DNA from: Aeromicrobium sp. Root495
GTDB taxonomy: Bacteria > Actinomycetota > Actinomycetes > Propionibacteriales > Nocardioidaceae
DNA: 64,000 nucleotides
Reading direction: 5' to 3'
Assembly (NCBI RefSeq): GCF_001426755.1
Contig: NZ_LMFJ01000001.1
Coordinates: 103,156-167,155, forward strand
Of this stretch, positions 41,728 through 50,697 are shown in pieces. The notes beneath the pieces were generated by a model. That model did no database searches, was not told the DNA's origin, and saw only the letters and a list, made by a program, of their open reading frames with translations. The translations under genes and the position numbers were made by a program. Numbering within the stretch: the first letter of the stretch is position 1; every line of letters starts with the position of its first letter.

Positions 41728-42882
41728 TCACAGCCCCAGGTCCTGGGCGACGATGACCTTCATGATCTCGCTCGACCCGCCGTAGATGCGGCTCACCCGA
41801 CCGTCGAGGTGGGCCTGCCCGACGCGTGACGAGGCCCGGTACGCCGAGGGCGGCGCCAGCTCGAGAAGGCGGGAGACCACCTCGCTCTGGAGCTCGGTGC
41901 AGTACAGCTTCACGAGCGCCGAGTGCGCGCCCGTGAGCTCGTCAGCCACGAGCCGTCCGAGCGCTTCGTCGACCAGCGCCTGCCCGGCAGCCACGCGGGT
42001 GGCGCACGCCGCGACCGCGAACTTGACCGACTGGCTCGGCCTCGTGCCGGCCAGGTCCTCGACCGTCCAGGCGAGCGCCGCCGCGGCGGCGGCCTGCGAG
42101 TTCACCGCGATGGAGAGGCGTTCCTGCGCGAGGTTGGACGTGAGGTAGGAGAAGCCCGAGCCCTCCTCGCCCACGAGGTTCTCGACCGGCACCCGCATGT
42201 CGGTGAACGCCAGCTCGGCGAGGTCCTGGGCCGCGAGCCCGAGCTTGTCGAGCTTGCGTCCGCGGGTGAAGCCGGGCGTGGTGGTGTCCACGAGCAGGAG
42301 GCTCAGGCCCTCGCGGCCCGCGTCGGGGTCGGTCTTGACGGCCAGGATCAGCAGGTCGGCCTCTGCGCCGTTGGAGATGAAGGTCTTGGCTCCGTTCACG
42401 ACGTAGTGGTCGCCGTCGCGCACGGCGCGTGTCGACATGGACTTGATGTCGGAGCCGGCCCCGGGCTCCGACATGGCGAGGGCGGCCACGACCTCGCCGC
42501 GGGTCATGCGGGGGACCCACGCCTCGCGCTGCTCGGGCGACGCGTGGTGCAGCAGGTACGGCATGCAGATGTCGGTCTGCACGCGCAGGCCTCCCACCGC
42601 CAGCCCGAGTCGCTGGATCTCCTCGGTCACCACGACGCTGTCCCGGAAGTCCGAGCCCTCGCGGCCGCCGAGCTCCGCCGGGACGCCGACGCCCAGCATC
42701 CCGAGCTCGCCCGCCCTGACCCAGAACTCACGCGACGGACGGCCGGCCTCGCGCCAGTCGGGATAGGCCGGGACGACCTCCTCCTCGAGGAACGTGCGGA
42801 CGCGGTGCCGCAGCTCGGCCTGGGCCTCGGTGAACACGGGGCGATCCGCCCGGGGGGCGGCAGTGGCGTGCTGGGCGCTCAT
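41728..42882 (-). CDS. Acyl-CoA dehydrogenase
   Basis: The 384-residue protein has MSEPGAGSDIKSM (FAD and substrate contact), FISNGAEADLLI and the C-terminal RIYGGSSEIMK, where the IYEGT glutamate is G. The alternative base is a glutamate in TSNLAQERLSIA. It is followed by the TetR at 41094 on one transcript. The 340-base upstream region holds the AACGATCGTT operator near its start and separates it from the divergent acyl-CoA dehydrogenase at 43227. Confidence 0.9.
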   Translation of the reverse strand: MSAQHATAAPRADRPVFTEAQAELRHRVRTFLEEEVVPAYPDWREAGRPSREFWVRAGELGMLGVGVPAELGGREGSDFRDSVVVTEEIQRLGLAVGGLRVQTDICMPYLLHHASPEQREAWVPRMTRGEVVAALAMSEPGAGSDIKSMSTRAVRDGDHYVVNGAKTFISNGAEADLLILAVKTDPDAGREGLSLLLVDTTTPGFTRGRKLDKLGLAAQDLAELAFTDMRVPVENLVGEEGSGFSYLTSNLAQERLSIAVNSQAAAAAALAWTVEDLAGTRPSQSVKFAVAACATRVAAGQALVDEALGRLVADELTGAHSALVKLYCTELQSEVVSRLLELAPPSAYRASSRVGQAHLDGRVSRIYGGSSEIMKVIVAQDLGL

Positions 42883-42922
42883 GCGCTGGCTCCTTCACGG
42901 GCGATGATGTCGGCTCATGATA

Positions 42923-42932
42923 AACGATCGTT
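42923..42932. promoter_or_regulatory. AACGATCGTT operator
   Basis: This perfect ten-base palindrome lies about 40 bases before the acyl-CoA dehydrogenase start on the minus strand and directly upstream of TATCAT, a possible -10. Confidence 0.6.
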
Positions 42933-43146
42933 CACATCGCGCGAAAGGTCCTGACCAAGGAGTTCCAAACCTGGATCGGGGTGCCCCCGCACCGCAGGAG
43001 ACGGTCGTCTCGCCTGCGAAGGGCGCTGTCCGAATCGTTCTGATGGCTGCGGTTGCAGCGGCGGGCTCGATCAGTGCGGCCAGGATGTTGACGTAGATCA
43101 CACTCCTACCTAGTATTGAGACGCAGGACCTCATAAAAGGATGGTC

Positions 43147-43170
43147 ACGACACCGTAACGAATCTGTCGT
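43147..43170. promoter_or_regulatory. ACGACA-N12-TGTCGT operator
   Basis: Both six-base arms and the 12-base spacing are identical to the sites at 32761 and 54967. It is about 57 bases before the acyl-CoA dehydrogenase at 43227 that precedes the mce operon. Confidence 0.65.
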
Positions 43171-43180
43171 CTGGTTACAG

Positions 43181-43190
43181 AGCGATCGTT
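43181..43190. promoter_or_regulatory. AGCGATCGTT site (one mismatch)
   Basis: One base differs from AACGATCGTT. It lies 37 bases before the acyl-CoA dehydrogenase start, just downstream of the ACGACA-N12-TGTCGT site. Confidence 0.4.
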
Positions 43191-43226
43191 CGGATCTCTG
43201 TGGCCGTCCAGATGGAAGGGCGGACG

Positions 43227-44390
43227 ATGTCGGTAACGGGTTTCACGGGGGAGCAGCGCGACTTCGCCGTCGCGGTTCGGGACTTCTCGCGCAAGGAGTG
43301 CGGGACCCGCGAGCAGCGTGACGCCCTGACCGACCACGGGACCGAGCAGCACCACGACGGGCTCTTCCAGAAGCTCGCCTCCTCGGGCTACCTCGGTGTC
43401 TCGATCCCCGAGGAGTACGGCGGGAGCGGCGGCGGACTGACCGAGCAGGTCATCCTGTTCGAGGAGCTCTGGCGCGGTCTCGTCCCGGTGCACGGAGCGG
43501 GCTCGAGCCACACCGTGGCCGGCATCTACAAGCGCTTCGCCACCGAGGACCAGAAGCGCTCGGCACTCGGAGCCATCTGCTCGGGGACCGTGATGTCCAT
43601 CAGCATCTCCGAGCCCGGCGCCGGCTCCGACGCTGCGGCCATCTCCTGCCGGGCCGAGAAGGTCGAGGAAGGGTTCCGCCTCAACGGCCAGAAGACGTGG
43701 TGCTCCGACGCCCAGTTCGCGACGACGATCCTCGTCCTCGCCCGGACAGGTCGCGGCGACAAGCCGCACGCCGGACTCACGATGTTCGAGCTCCCGGCCG
43801 ACGCGCCGGGCCTGGAGATCCGTCCCATCTCCACCCTCGGCGGGAGCGAGGTCAACGACCTCTTCCTCACCGACGTCCTCCTGCCGGAGTCCGCGATCGT
43901 GGGGGAGGAGGGTGCCGGCTGGAAGCAGGTCATGGCCGGCCTCAACGGCGAGCGTCTCGTGTGCGCCGCCCAGGGCCTCGGCATGGCGCAGCGGACCTTC
44001 GACGACCTCCTGGAGTACGTGACGCAGCGCGAGCAGTTCGGCTCGCCCATCGGCTCGTTCCAGGCCCTGCGCCACCGCATCGCCGACCTCGCGATCGAGA
44101 TCGAGTCGGCGCGGGCCCTCACCTACGCGACCGTCCACATGGTCGAGCAGGAGCTGGGCAGCCCCGAGGAGCGCGTCCGCATGACCTCGATGGCGAAGGT
44201 CAAGGTCACCGAGACGGCCAAGAAGGTGGCGCTCGAGGGCGTCCAGATGATGGGCGGCTACGGCTACTCCACCGAGTTCGACATGGAGCGACACCTCCGG
44301 CTCAGCATCGCCCCGACCATCTATGCCGGCACCAACGAGATCCAGCGCGACATCATCTCCGGCACGTTCGGGCTGAGGCCCGTGCGCTGA
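43227..44390 (+). CDS. Acyl-CoA dehydrogenase preceding the mce operon
   Basis: The 387-residue protein has ISISEPGAGSDAAAI, a complete domain set and IYAGTNEIQRDII, where A replaces the IYEGT glutamate; the alternative base is in MAGLNGERLVCA. ATG 43227 has GGAAGG about seven bases upstream; GTG 43200 and ATG 43212 are less well placed. It lies 93 bases upstream of yrbEA with a hairpin between. It may be an early gene acting on the substrate imported by the Mce system; this is inferred from position and shared operators. Confidence 0.9.
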   Translation: MSVTGFTGEQRDFAVAVRDFSRKECGTREQRDALTDHGTEQHHDGLFQKLASSGYLGVSIPEEYGGSGGGLTEQVILFEELWRGLVPVHGAGSSHTVAGIYKRFATEDQKRSALGAICSGTVMSISISEPGAGSDAAAISCRAEKVEEGFRLNGQKTWCSDAQFATTILVLARTGRGDKPHAGLTMFELPADAPGLEIRPISTLGGSEVNDLFLTDVLLPESAIVGEEGAGWKQVMAGLNGERLVCAAQGLGMAQRTFDDLLEYVTQREQFGSPIGSFQALRHRIADLAIEIESARALTYATVHMVEQELGSPEERVRMTSMAKVKVTETAKKVALEGVQMMGGYGYSTEFDMERHLRLSIAPTIYAGTNEIQRDIISGTFGLRPVR

Positions 44391-44396
44391 TCGCGT

Positions 44397-44421
44397 CGGT
44401 CACAAGTTTTTCTTGTGATCG
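44397..44421 (+). terminator. Ten-base stem with TTTTT loop before the mce operon
   Basis: CGGTCACAAG and CTTGTGATCG pair (one G-T) around TTTTT, directly after the acyl-CoA dehydrogenase stop. It could end that transcript or act as an operator for the mce promoter (TCACAAG-N5-CTTGTGA). Confidence 0.5.
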
Positions 44422-44483
44422 GCGTCACCTGAAGCACTGTCCGTCGTTAATGAGATCGCAAGCCTTAAAAAGGGAGGGAACCC

Positions 44484-45245
44484 ATGGCGCTCACTATGAC
44501 GCCTGCGCTCAACCGCGTCGGGAGCTTCGTGTCGCTCGCCGGCGACTCGTTCCGCGCCATGTTCCGCCGTCCGTTCCCGCTGCAGGAGTACCTCGAGCAG
44601 ACCGTCTTCATCGCGAGCGTCTCGATCCTCCCGGCGATCTTCGTGACCATCCCGTTCACGGTGGTCGTGCAGTTCTTCATCAACCAGCTCCTCCAGGAGA
44701 TCGGCGCCACCGACCTCGCGGGCGCCGGTGCCGGGTTCGCGGTGATCCAGGAGCTCGGCCCCTTCTGCAGCGTGCTGGTGGTGGCCGGCGCCGGTGCCAC
44801 GGCCGTGTGCGCCGACCTCGGCTCGCGCAAGATCCGCGAGGAGCTCGACGCCATGGAGACGCTGGGGCTGGACCTCATGCACCGCCTCGTGGCTCCGCGC
44901 ATCCTGGCCTTCACCACCGTGGCCCTCGGCCTCTACGGCGTCGTCTCCGTGGTGGGCCTGGTGGGCACCTACCTGTTCTCGGTGGTCATCGGAGGCGCGA
45001 GCCCGGGCCTCTTCGTGGCCAACCTGACCCTCGTCACGGGCGCGCCCGAGTTCATCACCTCGCTCATCAAGACCCTCACCTTCGGCGTCGCCGCCGCGCT
45101 GGTGGCCTGCTACCTGGGCATCAACGCGAAGGGCGGACCCAAGGGCGTGGGGGAGGCGGTCAACCAGACCGTCGTCTTCACGCTCATGATCCTGCTCGTC
45201 ATCAACTCGGCGATCACCACCATCTACCTTCAGCTCGGAGGCTGA
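44484..45245 (+). CDS. yrbEA: YrbEA/MlaE-type permease of the Mce lipid importer
   Basis: The 253-residue integral membrane protein has five or six spans and the MlaE-family core ELGPFCSVLVVAGAGATAVCADLGSRKIREELDAMETLGLD, the cytoplasmic coupling region that meets the ATPase, and GINAKGGPKGVGEAVNQ near the end. With YrbEB and the Mce ATPase it forms the inner-membrane ABC core that moves lipids. AAAGGGAGG precedes the ATG. It is first in a tightly spaced operon running to about 54.4 kb. Confidence 0.95.
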   Translation: MALTMTPALNRVGSFVSLAGDSFRAMFRRPFPLQEYLEQTVFIASVSILPAIFVTIPFTVVVQFFINQLLQEIGATDLAGAGAGFAVIQELGPFCSVLVVAGAGATAVCADLGSRKIREELDAMETLGLDLMHRLVAPRILAFTTVALGLYGVVSVVGLVGTYLFSVVIGGASPGLFVANLTLVTGAPEFITSLIKTLTFGVAAALVACYLGINAKGGPKGVGEAVNQTVVFTLMILLVINSAITTIYLQLGG

Positions 45246-45248
45246 GCG

Positions 45249-46133
45249 ATGACGACCCTCCAGGAGTCACGCCGCGAGATCGCGGCCGAGGCGCGGGCGC
45301 GGCAGATCGCGGCGATCAAGTCGATCCCCCGCGTCCCCGGCCGGTTCACGTTCGCCGTGGGCGAGCAGATGGCCTTCTACGTCCAGGCCTTCGCCGGCAT
45401 CCCGACGGCCATCACCCGGTACAAGCGGGAGGTGATCCGGCTCATCGCCGCGGTCGGCTTCGGCACCGGCGCGCTGGCCGTCATCGGCGGCACCGTCATG
45501 GTGGTGGCCTTCCTCACCGGCTTCGCCGGCATCGAGCTCGGCCTCCAGGGCTACTCCCAGCTGGGCAACATCGGCGTCGAGGCCCTCACCGGCTTCATCT
45601 CCGCCTACATCAACACCCGTCTGGCGGCCCCGGCCATCGCGGGCATCGCGCTCACCGCCACCGTCGGGGCGGGCTTCACGGCCCAGCTCGGCGCGATGCG
45701 CGTGAGCGAGGAGATCGACGCCCTCGAGGTCATGTCGATCCGCACGGTTCCCTACCTCGTGAGCACGCGCATCATCGCCGGCTTCGTGGCCATCATCCCG
45801 CTGTACTCGGTGGCCCTCCTGGCGTCGTACGCCACGACGCGAGCGATCGTGACGCTCGGCTTCGGCCAGTCGCCCGGCGCATACGGCCACTACTTCGACA
45901 CCTTCCTCATCCCGTCGGACATCATCATCTCCTTCATCAAGGTGCTGTTCATGTCCGTCGTGATCATGTCGATCTCCTGCTACTACGGCTTCAACGCCAA
46001 GGGCGGCCCCGCCGGGGTGGGCCGCGCCGTGGGCAGCGCCGTCCGGCTCTCGCTCGTGACGGTCCTGTTCACCGACATGCTGTTGAGCTTCGCGCTCTAC
46101 GGCTCCACCGACACCCTCAACATCTCGGGATGA
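45249..46133 (+). CDS. yrbEB: YrbEB/MlaE-type permease of the Mce lipid importer
   Basis: The 294-residue paralogous permease has a longer basic N-terminus (ESRREIAAEARARQIAAIKS), ALTATVGAGFTAQLGAMRVSEEIDALEVMSI as the coupling segment, and YGFNAKGGPAGVGRAVGSAV. It starts three bases after yrbEA and overlaps mceA by ATGA, so the permease heterodimer and first substrate-binding protein are made together. Confidence 0.95.
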   Translation: MTTLQESRREIAAEARARQIAAIKSIPRVPGRFTFAVGEQMAFYVQAFAGIPTAITRYKREVIRLIAAVGFGTGALAVIGGTVMVVAFLTGFAGIELGLQGYSQLGNIGVEALTGFISAYINTRLAAPAIAGIALTATVGAGFTAQLGAMRVSEEIDALEVMSIRTVPYLVSTRIIAGFVAIIPLYSVALLASYATTRAIVTLGFGQSPGAYGHYFDTFLIPSDIIISFIKVLFMSVVIMSISCYYGFNAKGGPAGVGRAVGSAVRLSLVTVLFTDMLLSFALYGSTDTLNISG

Positions 46134-47380
46134 GTGGCATGGAAGAGAAGACATCGCGCCTGGGCACCCAGGTCAAGGGAGTCGCCGGCCTGCTCGTGAT
46201 CGCGCTCATCGTGGCGCTCCTCATCGGCATGTACCAGAAGGCCTTCGTCTCGGTCACCCACGTCACCGTGGTCTCGGACCGGGCCGGGCTCCAGCTCGAC
46301 AAGGGCTCGTCCGTCCGCGCGTTCGGCGTGCCGGTGGGCGAGGTCCGCGGCGTGGAGGTCCAGAGCGACGGAGTGGCCATCGACGTCGCCATCGACAAGG
46401 ACAAGGTCGGCAGCATCCCTGCCGGCGTCAAGGCGACCATCCGCGCCACCACCGTCTTCGGTGCCAAGTTCGTGCAGCTGGACGTGCCCCGCGGCAAGGT
46501 CACCGACGTCATCCAGGCCGGCGCGATCGTGCGCTCCACCGACACGACGATCGAGGCCAACGACGTCTTCGAGCACGCCATGACGATCCTCGACGCGCTG
46601 CACCCGGAGAAGCTCAACACGACGCTCACCGCCATGGCCACGGCGCTCGACGGCAACGGCGAGAAGCTCGGCTCCCTCGTCACCGACACCGACAACTACC
46701 TCGAGGCGCTCAACCCCCACCTCGACCAGCTCGGCGACGACCTCCAGCTCACCGAGGACGTGGGACGCAACGTCAACGACGTCCTGCCGCAGGCCATCGA
46801 CACCGTAGACCAGCTCAACACCACGACGGACCTCGTGACCGACACCCAGAAGGACTTCGACGACCTGCTCAAGGACATCGTCCCGGCGGCCGACAGCGTC
46901 GGCGGCCTGATCGAGTCGTTCGACCAACCCCTCGACGCGACCGTCCAGAACCTGCTGCGACCCTCGCGGCTCCTGAAGGAGTACTCGCCGGCGCTGCCGT
47001 GCACGCTCGACGGACTCATCGACCACGTCAACATCCTGGGCGAGGCGCTGGGTCGCAAGCGTCCGGCGGCCGACGCGGACGCCGGCTTCCTGCCGGGCAT
47101 GAAGCCGTACAACCAGTCCAACCTGCCCAAGCTCGTGACGGGCGTCGGCCCCAAGTGCTACCAGCAGGCCACGCGGACGTTCATCCACCCGCCGCACATC
47201 CAGTTCGACGACGGGACCAAGGACGTCTACACCGACTCCACCGACCCGGTGGGCATCAGCAAGGACCCGATCACGCTCTACCAGGACACGGTCCGCTCGT
47301 TCCTCGGGAACTCCGGTCTCAACGAGCTGCTGAACTTCTTCGCCAACGAAGAGGTCGACTCGAGCGAGGGGACGAGCTGA
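46130..47380 (+). CDS. mceA: MceA substrate-binding/tunnel protein
   Basis: The 416-residue protein has an N-terminal transmembrane anchor (LLVIALIVALLIGMYQKAF), the MCE beta-barrel domain (residues about 42-120, VSDRAGLQLDKGSSVRAFGVPVGEVRGVEV), a long helical region (about 125-280) that in known Mce complexes forms the periplasm-spanning tunnel, and a C-terminal extension with two cysteines. ATG 46130 overlaps the yrbEB stop; 46139 is an alternative. It would be one of six different subunits of a heterohexameric lipid conduit. Confidence 0.93.
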   Translation: MSGMEEKTSRLGTQVKGVAGLLVIALIVALLIGMYQKAFVSVTHVTVVSDRAGLQLDKGSSVRAFGVPVGEVRGVEVQSDGVAIDVAIDKDKVGSIPAGVKATIRATTVFGAKFVQLDVPRGKVTDVIQAGAIVRSTDTTIEANDVFEHAMTILDALHPEKLNTTLTAMATALDGNGEKLGSLVTDTDNYLEALNPHLDQLGDDLQLTEDVGRNVNDVLPQAIDTVDQLNTTTDLVTDTQKDFDDLLKDIVPAADSVGGLIESFDQPLDATVQNLLRPSRLLKEYSPALPCTLDGLIDHVNILGEALGRKRPAADADAGFLPGMKPYNQSNLPKLVTGVGPKCYQQATRTFIHPPHIQFDDGTKDVYTDSTDPVGISKDPITLYQDTVRSFLGNSGLNELLNFFANEEVDSSEGTS

Positions 47381-48435
47381 TGCGTTTCAAGACCTCCACC
47401 TTGAGCCTCGTCGTGATCTTCGTGGTCGTGACCGGCACCCTCGTGGCCCTCGTCGGGATCACGTTCTCCCAGATCCGGATCGAGAGCAGCAAGACCTACA
47501 AGGCCGTCCTGAGCGACGCCTCGGGGCTCAAGAACAACGTCGACGTCCGCGGCTCCGGCGTGGCCATCGGCTCCGTGAAGTCGATCGACCTCCGCCCGCA
47601 GGGCGGTGTGCTGGTCACGTTCACGGTGCCGAAGGACCTCGCCGTCACCCAGTCGACGCAGGCCCGGGTCAGGTACGCCAACCTCACCGGCGACCGCTAC
47701 CTCGACCTCACCCCCGGCAAGGAGCCCGGCGCGCCGGCGCTCCCGGTGAACGCGACGATCCCCGAGGACCGCACCCAGCCGGCCCTCGAGCTCGACGACC
47801 TGTTCGCCGGGTTCGACCCGCTCATGCAGGCGCTCGACCCGGAGGAGGTCAACGAGCTGACCTCCAACATCATCGGCCTGACGGAGGGGCAGTCCGGTGC
47901 CTACGAGTCGATGCTCGCCAACGTCGCCTCCTTCACGACGCACCTCTCCGAGCGCGACGAGCTGATCGGCAGCGTCATCAAGGAGCTGTCCACGACGCTC
48001 GAGACGCTGGGCGAGCGACGCGGCCAGGTGGACCGGCTGGTCGTCGACCTCGACAACCTGGTCGACAAGCTCGACAAGAACCGCACCCAGCTCGTGGGAG
48101 GTCTCGCCTCCCTCAGCTCGCTGGGCACGCAGGTGGCCGAGTTCCTCGAGGCGGTGCGGCCAGGGCTCAAGACCAACGTCGACAACCTCGGCGTCGTGGC
48201 CGCCAACCTCAACTCCGTGGAGCCCTACATCCGCGAGACGTTGAGCCACGTCAAGGTCGGCCTCCAGCGTGCGGGCCGGCTCTCCTCCAACGCCTCGATG
48301 TTCAACTTCTTCCTCTGCGGCGTCCGCGTGAAGATCGACGTCCCCGGCACCGGGGAGACGAGCGAGAGTCCCACCTCGATCATCTCGCCGACGCTCTACG
48401 CCAAGAACGACCGATGCAAGGAAGGGGCCAACTGA
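47380..48435 (+). CDS. mceB: MceB substrate-binding/tunnel protein
   Basis: The 351-residue protein has the anchor LSLVVIFVVVTGTLVALVGITF, the MCE domain AVLSDASGLKNNVDVRGSGVAIGSVKSIDL and a helical tail ending with a cysteine pair in FFLCGVRV and DRCKEG. Start and stop overlap mceA in the form TGATG. It is the shortest but one of the Mce proteins here. Confidence 0.93.
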   Translation: MRFKTSTLSLVVIFVVVTGTLVALVGITFSQIRIESSKTYKAVLSDASGLKNNVDVRGSGVAIGSVKSIDLRPQGGVLVTFTVPKDLAVTQSTQARVRYANLTGDRYLDLTPGKEPGAPALPVNATIPEDRTQPALELDDLFAGFDPLMQALDPEEVNELTSNIIGLTEGQSGAYESMLANVASFTTHLSERDELIGSVIKELSTTLETLGERRGQVDRLVVDLDNLVDKLDKNRTQLVGGLASLSSLGTQVAEFLEAVRPGLKTNVDNLGVVAANLNSVEPYIRETLSHVKVGLQRAGRLSSNASMFNFFLCGVRVKIDVPGTGETSESPTSIISPTLYAKNDRCKEGAN

Positions 48436-48436
48436 C

Positions 48437-49462
48437 ATGGCCGGCAAGAGTCTCCGCGAGCGGAACCAGGCCATCATCGGTCTCATCGGCATCGTGATCG
48501 CGGTCGCGATCGTGGCTGCGTCCCTCAACATCAACCGGATCCGGTCGGTGCTGGGCGAGACCACCTACTCCGCCGACTTCAGCGACGCCGGCGGCGCGCG
48601 CTCCGGCGACGACGTCCGGATCGACGGCGTCACGGTGGGCAGCGTCAAGGGCGTCGAGCTCGAGGGCAAGCACGTCGAGATCACCTTCCGCGTGGGCGGC
48701 GTGAAGCTCGGCAACAAGACGAAGGTCGCGGTCAGGAGCGAGAACGCCCTGGGCAGCAAGTACCTCGCCGTGGAGCCCGGGGGTGAGGGCGACGAGTCGA
48801 CCATCCCGGTCCAGCGCACGAGCCCCGGCTACGCGGTGAGCGAGGTCCTCGGACGTCTGACGGCCAACAACAGCGAGATCGACGTGGACCAGGTGACCAC
48901 CTCGTTCACGTCGCTCACCAAGGTGCTCGAGGCCACGCCCGAGGAGTTCGGCGACGCGCTCGACGGCGTCTCCCGGCTCTCGCGCACGATCAGCAAGCGC
49001 GACGCCGAGCTGGACGCGCTCCTCAAGCAGGCGAGCGTCGTGTCCTCGGTGCTGGCCGACCGCAGCAAGCAGGTGACCGACCTCTTCGCCGCCGGCAGCC
49101 GGGTGTTCGCCGAGATCAGCTCCCAGCGCGAACGCCTCGAGGTCCTCTTCGACCAGGTGGGCAAGGCGGCCGACCAGATCACGCTCCTGGTGGCCGAGAA
49201 CCGCAAGACGATCGGCGCCGACCTCACGGAGATCAAGCACATCTCCAAGGTCCTGAACGACTACCGCGACGACCTGGGCTTCGTGCTGCAGACGCTGCCC
49301 AAGTACGCGCGGTCGCTCGGCGAGGCGGTGGGCTCGGGTCCGTTCTTCCAGGCCTACATCCCCAACCTGATCGCCCCGGAGTCGCTGGCCAACGTCGACT
49401 CGATCCTGAAGAGCCTGATCAACTCCGACACCACGGGCTACATCAAGAAGGGCGACCAGTGA
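48437..49462 (+). CDS. mceC: MceC substrate-binding/tunnel protein
   Basis: The 341-residue protein has the anchor GLIGIVIAVAIVAASLNINRI, the MCE domain FSDAGGARSGDDVRIDGVTVGSVKGVELEGKHVEITFRV and a coiled-coil-like helical region (residues about 145-300) without the proline-rich tail some MceC proteins carry. It begins one base after the mceB stop and overlaps mceD (TGATG). Confidence 0.93.
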   Translation: MAGKSLRERNQAIIGLIGIVIAVAIVAASLNINRIRSVLGETTYSADFSDAGGARSGDDVRIDGVTVGSVKGVELEGKHVEITFRVGGVKLGNKTKVAVRSENALGSKYLAVEPGGEGDESTIPVQRTSPGYAVSEVLGRLTANNSEIDVDQVTTSFTSLTKVLEATPEEFGDALDGVSRLSRTISKRDAELDALLKQASVVSSVLADRSKQVTDLFAAGSRVFAEISSQRERLEVLFDQVGKAADQITLLVAENRKTIGADLTEIKHISKVLNDYRDDLGFVLQTLPKYARSLGEAVGSGPFFQAYIPNLIAPESLANVDSILKSLINSDTTGYIKKGDQ

Positions 49463-50697
49463 TGGACAACATCCTCGGCTCCCGCACGCGGAACATCGTC
49501 ATCGCGGTCATCGTGCTGGTCCTCGTGACCGCCATGGTCCTCTTCCTGCGCTCGACGCAGAAGGAGGAGCTGAAGGCCGAGTTCACCGCGGCCAAGGGCA
49601 TCTACGTGGGCGACGACGTGACGGTGCTCGGCGTCCCGGTCGGCAAGATCACCGAGATCAAGCCCCACCGCGCCGGCGTGACCGTGACCATGGAGCTCGA
49701 CGACGACCGGCGGCTGCCGGCCGACGCCAAGGCCGCCATCGTCTCCAAGTCGCTGGTCTCGGTCCGCTCCATCGTGATCGGGCCGGTCTACGACAGCGGC
49801 CCGGAGCTGAAGGACGGCGACACGATCCCCGTCTCCCGCACGACCGTGCCGGTCGAGTGGGACGAGGTCAAGGACCAGCTCGTGCGTCTCACCGACGCCC
49901 TCGGCCCGCAGGGTGCCAACAAGAACGGAGCGGCCACCGACCTCGTGAAGGCCTCGGCCGGCTTCCTCGACGGCAAGGGCGCCGACATCAAGCAGACCAT
50001 CACCGACCTGTCCAAGGCGGCGGAGACGCTGTCGGACAACAAGGGCGACACCTTCGCCACCGTCCGCAACCTCCAGGTCTTCGTGAGCGCGCTGCGGAGC
50101 AGCGACGCCCAGATCCGCCAGTTCGAGAGCAACCTCGCCACGGCCTCCAAGGTGCTCGACCGCAACTCCGACGACATCACGTCGGGCATCGAGAGCTTCA
50201 AGAAGCTCACGACCGGCACCAAGGGATTCTTCGGCAAGCAGGGCGTCCAGCTCGCCGACACCCTGGAGTCGCTCCAGAAGGTCACCGACCTGGTGGCGGA
50301 CAACCGCCAGTCGGTGGGCGACACGCTTCAGCTCGCCCCGACGGCCCTCTCGAACTTCTACAACATCCTCGACCCGCGCATCACCGGCGCGGCCGGCGAG
50401 CTGGCCCTTGCCAACCTGGGCGACCCGGCCTACCTCGTGTGCGGTGCGCTGTTCTCCCTCGGCGGCTCCACGACCGACTGCCGCAACGCGCTCGGTCCGC
50501 TCGTCCAGCTCCTCAAGATCTCGGCACCGCCGGTGGGCATCAACCCCACCGACAAGACCGGGGTCGGGCCGGACCTGGTGAAGACGCCGGACGAGGCCAA
50601 CATCCTCGGCCGCAAGGGAACGTCCGCCTCGGGTGCGACCAGCAAGAAGTCCAGCAGCGCCACCGACCTCCTCGGACAGCTCGGAGCATCGCGATGA
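49462..50697 (+). CDS. mceD: MceD substrate-binding/tunnel protein
   Basis: The 411-residue protein has the anchor IVIAVIVLVLVTAMVLFLRS, the MCE domain FTAAKGIYVGDDVTVLGVPVGKITEIKP and long helices to residue about 330. It then has a cysteine-containing segment (YLVCGALFSLGGSTTDC) and a Ser/Lys-rich disordered tail. ATG 49462, overlapping the mceC stop, is preferred to GTG 49459. It overlaps mceE by ATGA. Confidence 0.93.
   Translation: MDNILGSRTRNIVIAVIVLVLVTAMVLFLRSTQKEELKAEFTAAKGIYVGDDVTVLGVPVGKITEIKPHRAGVTVTMELDDDRRLPADAKAAIVSKSLVSVRSIVIGPVYDSGPELKDGDTIPVSRTTVPVEWDEVKDQLVRLTDALGPQGANKNGAATDLVKASAGFLDGKGADIKQTITDLSKAAETLSDNKGDTFATVRNLQVFVSALRSSDAQIRQFESNLATASKVLDRNSDDITSGIESFKKLTTGTKGFFGKQGVQLADTLESLQKVTDLVADNRQSVGDTLQLAPTALSNFYNILDPRITGAAGELALANLGDPAYLVCGALFSLGGSTTDCRNALGPLVQLLKISAPPVGINPTDKTGVGPDLVKTPDEANILGRKGTSASGATSKKSSSATDLLGQLGASR

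Larger units (their letters stand above)
42883..43226. other. Gene-free divergent control region
   Basis: These 344 bases between two divergent acyl-CoA dehydrogenase genes contain no convincing ORF. They hold the palindrome AACGATCGTT near the left gene, and an ACGACA-N12-TGTCGT site plus a second, one-mismatch AGCGATCGTT near the right gene. Both operator types therefore meet in one region. Confidence 0.6.

Noticed and set aside
42895..43134. 79-codon minus-strand ORF between divergent acyl-CoA dehydrogenases
   Set aside because: It has no ribosome binding site, overlaps operators, and its composition is not protein-like.
44397..44421. Riboswitch before the mce operon
   Set aside because: Only a simple stem with a T5 loop is present; it fits a terminator or operator and shows no conserved aptamer structure.
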